Origin: Stenogyne calaminthoides
Taxonomy: Eukaryota; Streptophyta; Magnoliopsida; Lamiales; Lamiaceae
Reading direction: 5' to 3'
Length of the DNA: 64,000 nt
Assembly: GCA_037126765.1 (NCBI GenBank)
Contig: JBBCBC010000033.1
Coordinates: 13,220,085-13,284,084 of the forward strand
Under the pieces are notes generated by a model. It had not been told where the DNA came from, ran no database searches, and was given only the letters and a program-made list of their open reading frames with translations. The first letter of the stretch is position 1, and each line of letters starts with the position of its first letter. The position numbers were made by a program, and so were the translations under genes. Below are positions 61,047 to 64,000 of this stretch, piece after piece.

Positions 61047-61168
61047 AGTGGTTCTACAGACCACTGGCTTTGAGTATCATCGGTTCTTAAGGAAGAATCT
61101 TTGTGGTCACTTGAACTAATCTTGAAAAACCATTTTCAAACTCATTCGTTTTCAAAATCACTATCAGC

Positions 61169-62230
61169 ATGGATAATACCTCTGGTATGTACCATGATTT
61201 GCCTAAATTTTCCATTGATGAGTATGCAGATTGGACAATATATATGTGCAACCATCTGGGGTCAATAAGCGGGAGAATGATGGAAGTCATTGAACGAGGA
61301 CCCATCATCATCTATCACGACAACCCAACTGTTGGAGGTGGTCCGGATTTTGCAGTTGGAAGACTTGTCACGAAGAGTCCTGCCCTGATGGATGCAGAAG
61401 AAAGAAAGCTGTATACACTGGATACAATAGCCAGGCATATAATCATGAAGACGATGGATAAGATCACCAAAGAAAAGATAAAGTATCTCAAGACAGCTAA
61501 ACAGATGTGGGATAAGCTTGCTGAGATGTGTGAAGGAAATGACCAGATCAAAGACAGCAGATTACAAGCTGAACTGGTGAAGTTCGAGAAGCTTAAGATG
61601 TTGCCAAATGAAACCATCAATGAGCTCGATGGGAGAATCACCATGTCAGTAAACAAGCTACGAGAACTTGGATGAGAGATGTCAGATAAAGACATCAATT
61701 ACAAGATCTTGAGATCTCTCACCAAGAAGTGGGACATGAAAGTCACGGTAATCAAGGATTGCCAAGATATTGCCAAGATGAAGCCAAGTAGCTTGTTCCT
61801 AAGTCTTAAAGCCCATGAGTTCGATCTGATCGAAAGAGGGCAAGAAGAAGAAGACGAGTCGCCTGCTGAAGCCACAACCTCCACATCAAAATCAGTTGCA
61901 TTCAAAGCAACCAGCAGCAGATCAAAGGCCACTGAACCTGTTGGAAACATAATAAGCCAAGCTGAACAAATCACTTTGCTTACCAGGAAACTTGAAAGAT
62001 CTAACATTCAACTTGGTAAGTATCGCAAATTCTACAGAGACTATCAAGACAGCAGAGGAAGAAATAGGAGGCCAACTGACAGATCTCCAGAAAGGACCAG
62101 ATCTAATGACCGAAGGGATCACAGAGAAGATAAGAAAAGAGATGATCGGTCAGATAAGAGAAGAGACAACAGATCTGAGAGAAGAAGTTCAGATTACAAT
62201 CAGAAAGGAAAGTCACCTGACAGATCCTAA
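61169..62230 (+). pseudogene. Family-D gag, one in-frame stop, lacks zinc knuckle
   Basis: Gag would form the particle. The ATG at 61169 starts MDNTSGMYHDLPKFSIDEYA, followed by a copia gag domain (EERKLYTLDTIARHI, AKQMWDKLAEMCEG, MLPNETINELDGRI). A TGA at 61673-61675 is the only break; the same frame then runs SDKDINYKILRSLTKKWDMK to the stop at 62228-62230. The C-terminal part is a Glu-rich segment and then a strongly basic, Arg/Asp/Ser-rich tail (62060-62227). Homologous gags, including family A here, then have a CCHC knuckle, but this one ends before it, close to the deletion that joins it to RNase H. Start choice is firm: it lies about 120 bp after the PBS and opens the conserved domain. 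Confidence 0.82.
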
Positions 62231-62247
62231 AGACGGAGTGACATAAT

Positions 62248-62778
62248 CTAGAGCTTAGTGGGTATTTTGATTCTGATTACGGAGGTTGCAGAATCGACAG
62301 GAAGTCTACCTCAGGTACATGTCAGTTTCTAGGTAGTAAACTGATCTCTTGGTTTTTGAAGAAGCAGACATCAGTTGCGACATCTACTACTGAAGCAGAA
62401 TATATGGCTGCAGGAAGCTGTTGTTCCCAACTGCTCTGGCTAAGTCAGCAGCTGAGGGTTTACAACATCGTAGCTAAGAACGTACCTATATTCTGTGACA
62501 GTAATAGCGCTATTGCAATCACTCAGAATCCTGTTCTACATACAAGATGCAAGCATGTGGATGTCCGACATCATTTTATCAGAGATCATGTTGAAAAGAA
62601 GAATATCAGAATGGAAAAGATCCATACTGATAAGCAGAAAGCTGATATTTTAACTAAGCCACTAGCTGAGATCAGATTCAGAGAATTATGCAATGAGCTA
62701 GGGCTTCTGGATCTCGGAGAAAATGCGCCAAAAATGTTTGGTGGACTGGTCTCCAGAACCAGTTGGTTAAGAGAATAA
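62248..62778 (+). pseudogene. Family-D RNase H, open but joined to gag by pol deletion
   Basis: The reading frame is open from about 62248 to the stop at 62776-62778 and covers the copia RNase H. It shows LSGYFDSDYGGCRIDRKSTS with the first catalytic Asp, STTEAEYMAAGSCCSQLLWL with the catalytic Glu, CDSNSAIAITQNP with another Asp, then KADILTKPLAE near the end. Protease, integrase and RT are entirely missing between gag and this domain, with the junction at about 62231-62247. The first ATG, at 62356, is inside the domain, so this is not a natural start. The intact frame suggests the deletion is recent or that this copy decayed little. It resembles the family-A RNase H more than family B. Confidence 0.85.
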
Positions 62779-63221
62779 CCAGGTTAAGAGGAATCAGTTG
62801 AGTTAGGAATCTCAACTGATCAGACGATCAGACAAGGAGCCGATCAGAAAATCAGACAAGGAGCCGATCTGAAGATTAGACAAGGAACTGATCAGATTGG
62901 AAGGTTATACTTTATAAGTCGATTAAGCTACGGTCAACAAGCAAGTTGTATAAGTTTAAGGCTACAAATCGCATAAGTCAGTAGAGGCAACACAACAATG
63001 AAATAATAGAATTTTTCATTGATAAGGACCCGGAGGTCAGATTTACATTACAAGTTACAAGTACAAGAAGACCCGGAGGTCAGTACATAAACCATAAACC
63101 CTAAGCCTAACCCTAGGTAGGGAAGAGGAGAGAAGCTTTAAAGATTTTCGAGCTTGATGCTCTCATTATCCCCCGACCCTAAAAGGGGCGTGAGAGGCTT
63201 TAAGATAATCCTGAGCCACCC
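62779..63221. other. Post-RNase H spacer with short tandem repeat
   Basis: At 62815-62900 three imperfect copies of a roughly 24-bp unit (TCAGACAAGGAGCCGATC) occur. At 63025-63090, GACCCGGAGGTCAG occurs twice about 45 bp apart. It may be the family-D spacer, then older DNA. No gene was recognised. Confidence 0.45.
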
Positions 63222-63704
63222 TCAGAGCTTCGGAGTGAGGAGCGAGAGCGGCCTTGAAGGGTGTCTAAGCCAGGAGCCCCTAGACCTGAAATCAATGGGC
63301 TCTCCAGCTGTTAAATGGGAAACAAGTGCCAAAGGTTTGGTCAAAAGACCATAAAGGCCACTAGTGTCGCATGCAAAAATTGAGTTTGATATACGAAGAT
63401 CAGCTATTGTCTGATCAAGATCGTATACCAAACCCATGTTTTGTTTTCGACTGAGTCTGGTGATGCTAATTCCGTCATCTCGATAGGCACACAAGGTGCA
63501 TACGGTTAGGAGAAGTACCTTCTCATTTGCTATAGAAGATCCGCCGCCTCGGTGGTAAAGAAGCTTTGCAATAATCGTATGTGTAATCTTCGATGATGAC
63601 GAAAGGAGTGTGAAGGAACACACAGGGTTGATTTGAGAAGTTGAAATCATTGGAAAAGGGTTAAAGGCTTTTGCCGGAAGTTTCACCGGAAATAAGGGAT
63701 TCAT
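63222..63704 (-). CDS. Unrecognised minus-strand ORF (160 codons)
   Basis: The frame begins MNPLFPVKLPAKAFNPFPMI and ends with PLSLLTPKL. It is Ser-, Leu- and Arg-rich, and contains YHRGGGSS and SHLTAGEPIDFRSRGSW. No domain, signal peptide or membrane segment was recognised. G+C is higher than in the transposon desert, and a TATA-like CTTATAAATT lies about 75-80 bp upstream on the same strand (63785-63776). A second ATG at 63713, upstream and out of frame, opens an 18-codon reading frame. It may be a host gene fragment, the start of another element's extra ORF, or chance. I do not assign a function. Confidence 0.25.
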   Translation of the reverse strand: MNPLFPVKLPAKAFNPFPMISTSQINPVCSFTLLSSSSKITHTIIAKLLYHRGGGSSIANEKVLLLTVCTLCAYRDDGISITRLSRKQNMGLVYDLDQTIADLRISNSIFACDTSGLYGLLTKPLALVSHLTAGEPIDFRSRGSWLRHPSRPLSLLTPKL

Positions 63705-64000
63705 CGGAAAGCATGGAGTATAAGCTAAAGAAGATATATGGTTTATGTTGTGTTGTTTGCCTAAAACCCCATGCCAATTTATAAGGGAAAATCAGGGGTA
63801 TAAATGCAAATTTATTTTCTCAGAAGACCTTAAGAGAAATTTACATCAACAACGCGTAAGGAACACGCGGCTGATGGTTGGATGAGTTGACGGTGTGAGT
63901 AATCACAACGTATCTATACCATTATTACGGAATGTCAAATCGCGCCGATTTGGGAATCGAGGCGACTTTTTGACTCCCCGAAGTAAATGTTTTGGCGGGA
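63705..64000. other. Sequence upstream of the 63222-63704 ORF
   Basis: It contains TATA-like motifs at 63776-63785 (minus sense) and GGGGTATAAATGC near 63796-63808 (plus sense). It also holds CGCG-containing words near 63852-63870. The tone is promoter-like but unproven; the window ends here. Confidence 0.3.

Noticed and set aside
62356..62778. RNase H read as an independent gene starting at its ATG
   Set aside because: The domain begins upstream at about 62248 in the same open frame; the ATG is internal.
1..64000. tRNA, rRNA or riboswitch genes
   Set aside because: The only tRNA-related strings are PBS sequences complementary to the tRNA 3' end; no cloverleaf or rRNA stretch was seen by eye.

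Overview
The window is AT-rich nuclear DNA from a flowering plant, probably a eudicot. The evidence is Ty1/copia elements primed by initiator tRNA-Met, Helitrons with TC/CTAG ends and an A|T target, Stowaway-like and hAT elements, and a long satellite array. I found no intact host gene, tRNA, rRNA or CRISPR. It reads as pericentromeric or otherwise heterochromatic repeat DNA, and nearly all coding sequence is decayed retrotransposon. The species cannot be named from the sequence alone.

Layout. (1) 1-11150, minus strand: a large decayed SIRE-like copia element (family A) with 5' LTR (9114-11150), PBS, gag with zinc knuckle, protease, integrase, RT, RNase H, then an envelope-like ORF running off the window; its 3' LTR is not visible. 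(2) 11151-23876: gene-free, layered transposons. These are several MITEs, a 2153-bp Helitron (13981-16133, minus) whose unoccupied site survives in a nearby inverted copy, a captured coding fragment (16698-16955), a diverged family-B LTR fragment, a large palindrome (about 17902-19993) ending beside a second Helitron 3' end (20041), a degenerate AACCCT-type repeat and a 474-bp foldback element. (3) 23877-30250: family-B copia sequence with two LTR copies in inverted orientation, a duplicated PBS leader, a family-A solo LTR nested in the LTR (25792-27752), and an RT/RNase H pseudogene. (4) About 30281-57640: a 65-bp satellite array of roughly 300 units. It is interrupted by an LTR pair separated by only 138 bp (30618-34209, family C) and by a 3971-bp Helitron (53292-57262) that carries a 980-bp hAT element with a perfect 8-bp target duplication and a CACTA-like end. 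(5) 57641-62778, plus strand: envelope-like ORF, polypurine tract, one LTR (family D), PBS, gag, then RNase H after a pol deletion. (6) 62779-64000: short repeats and an unrecognised minus-strand ORF.

The layering gives a relative history. The satellite predates the family-C LTR pair and the 3971-bp Helitron, and the Helitron predates the hAT element inside it. No gene set here works together as a host pathway; the only functional logic is retrotransposon gag-pol-env order and transposon termini.
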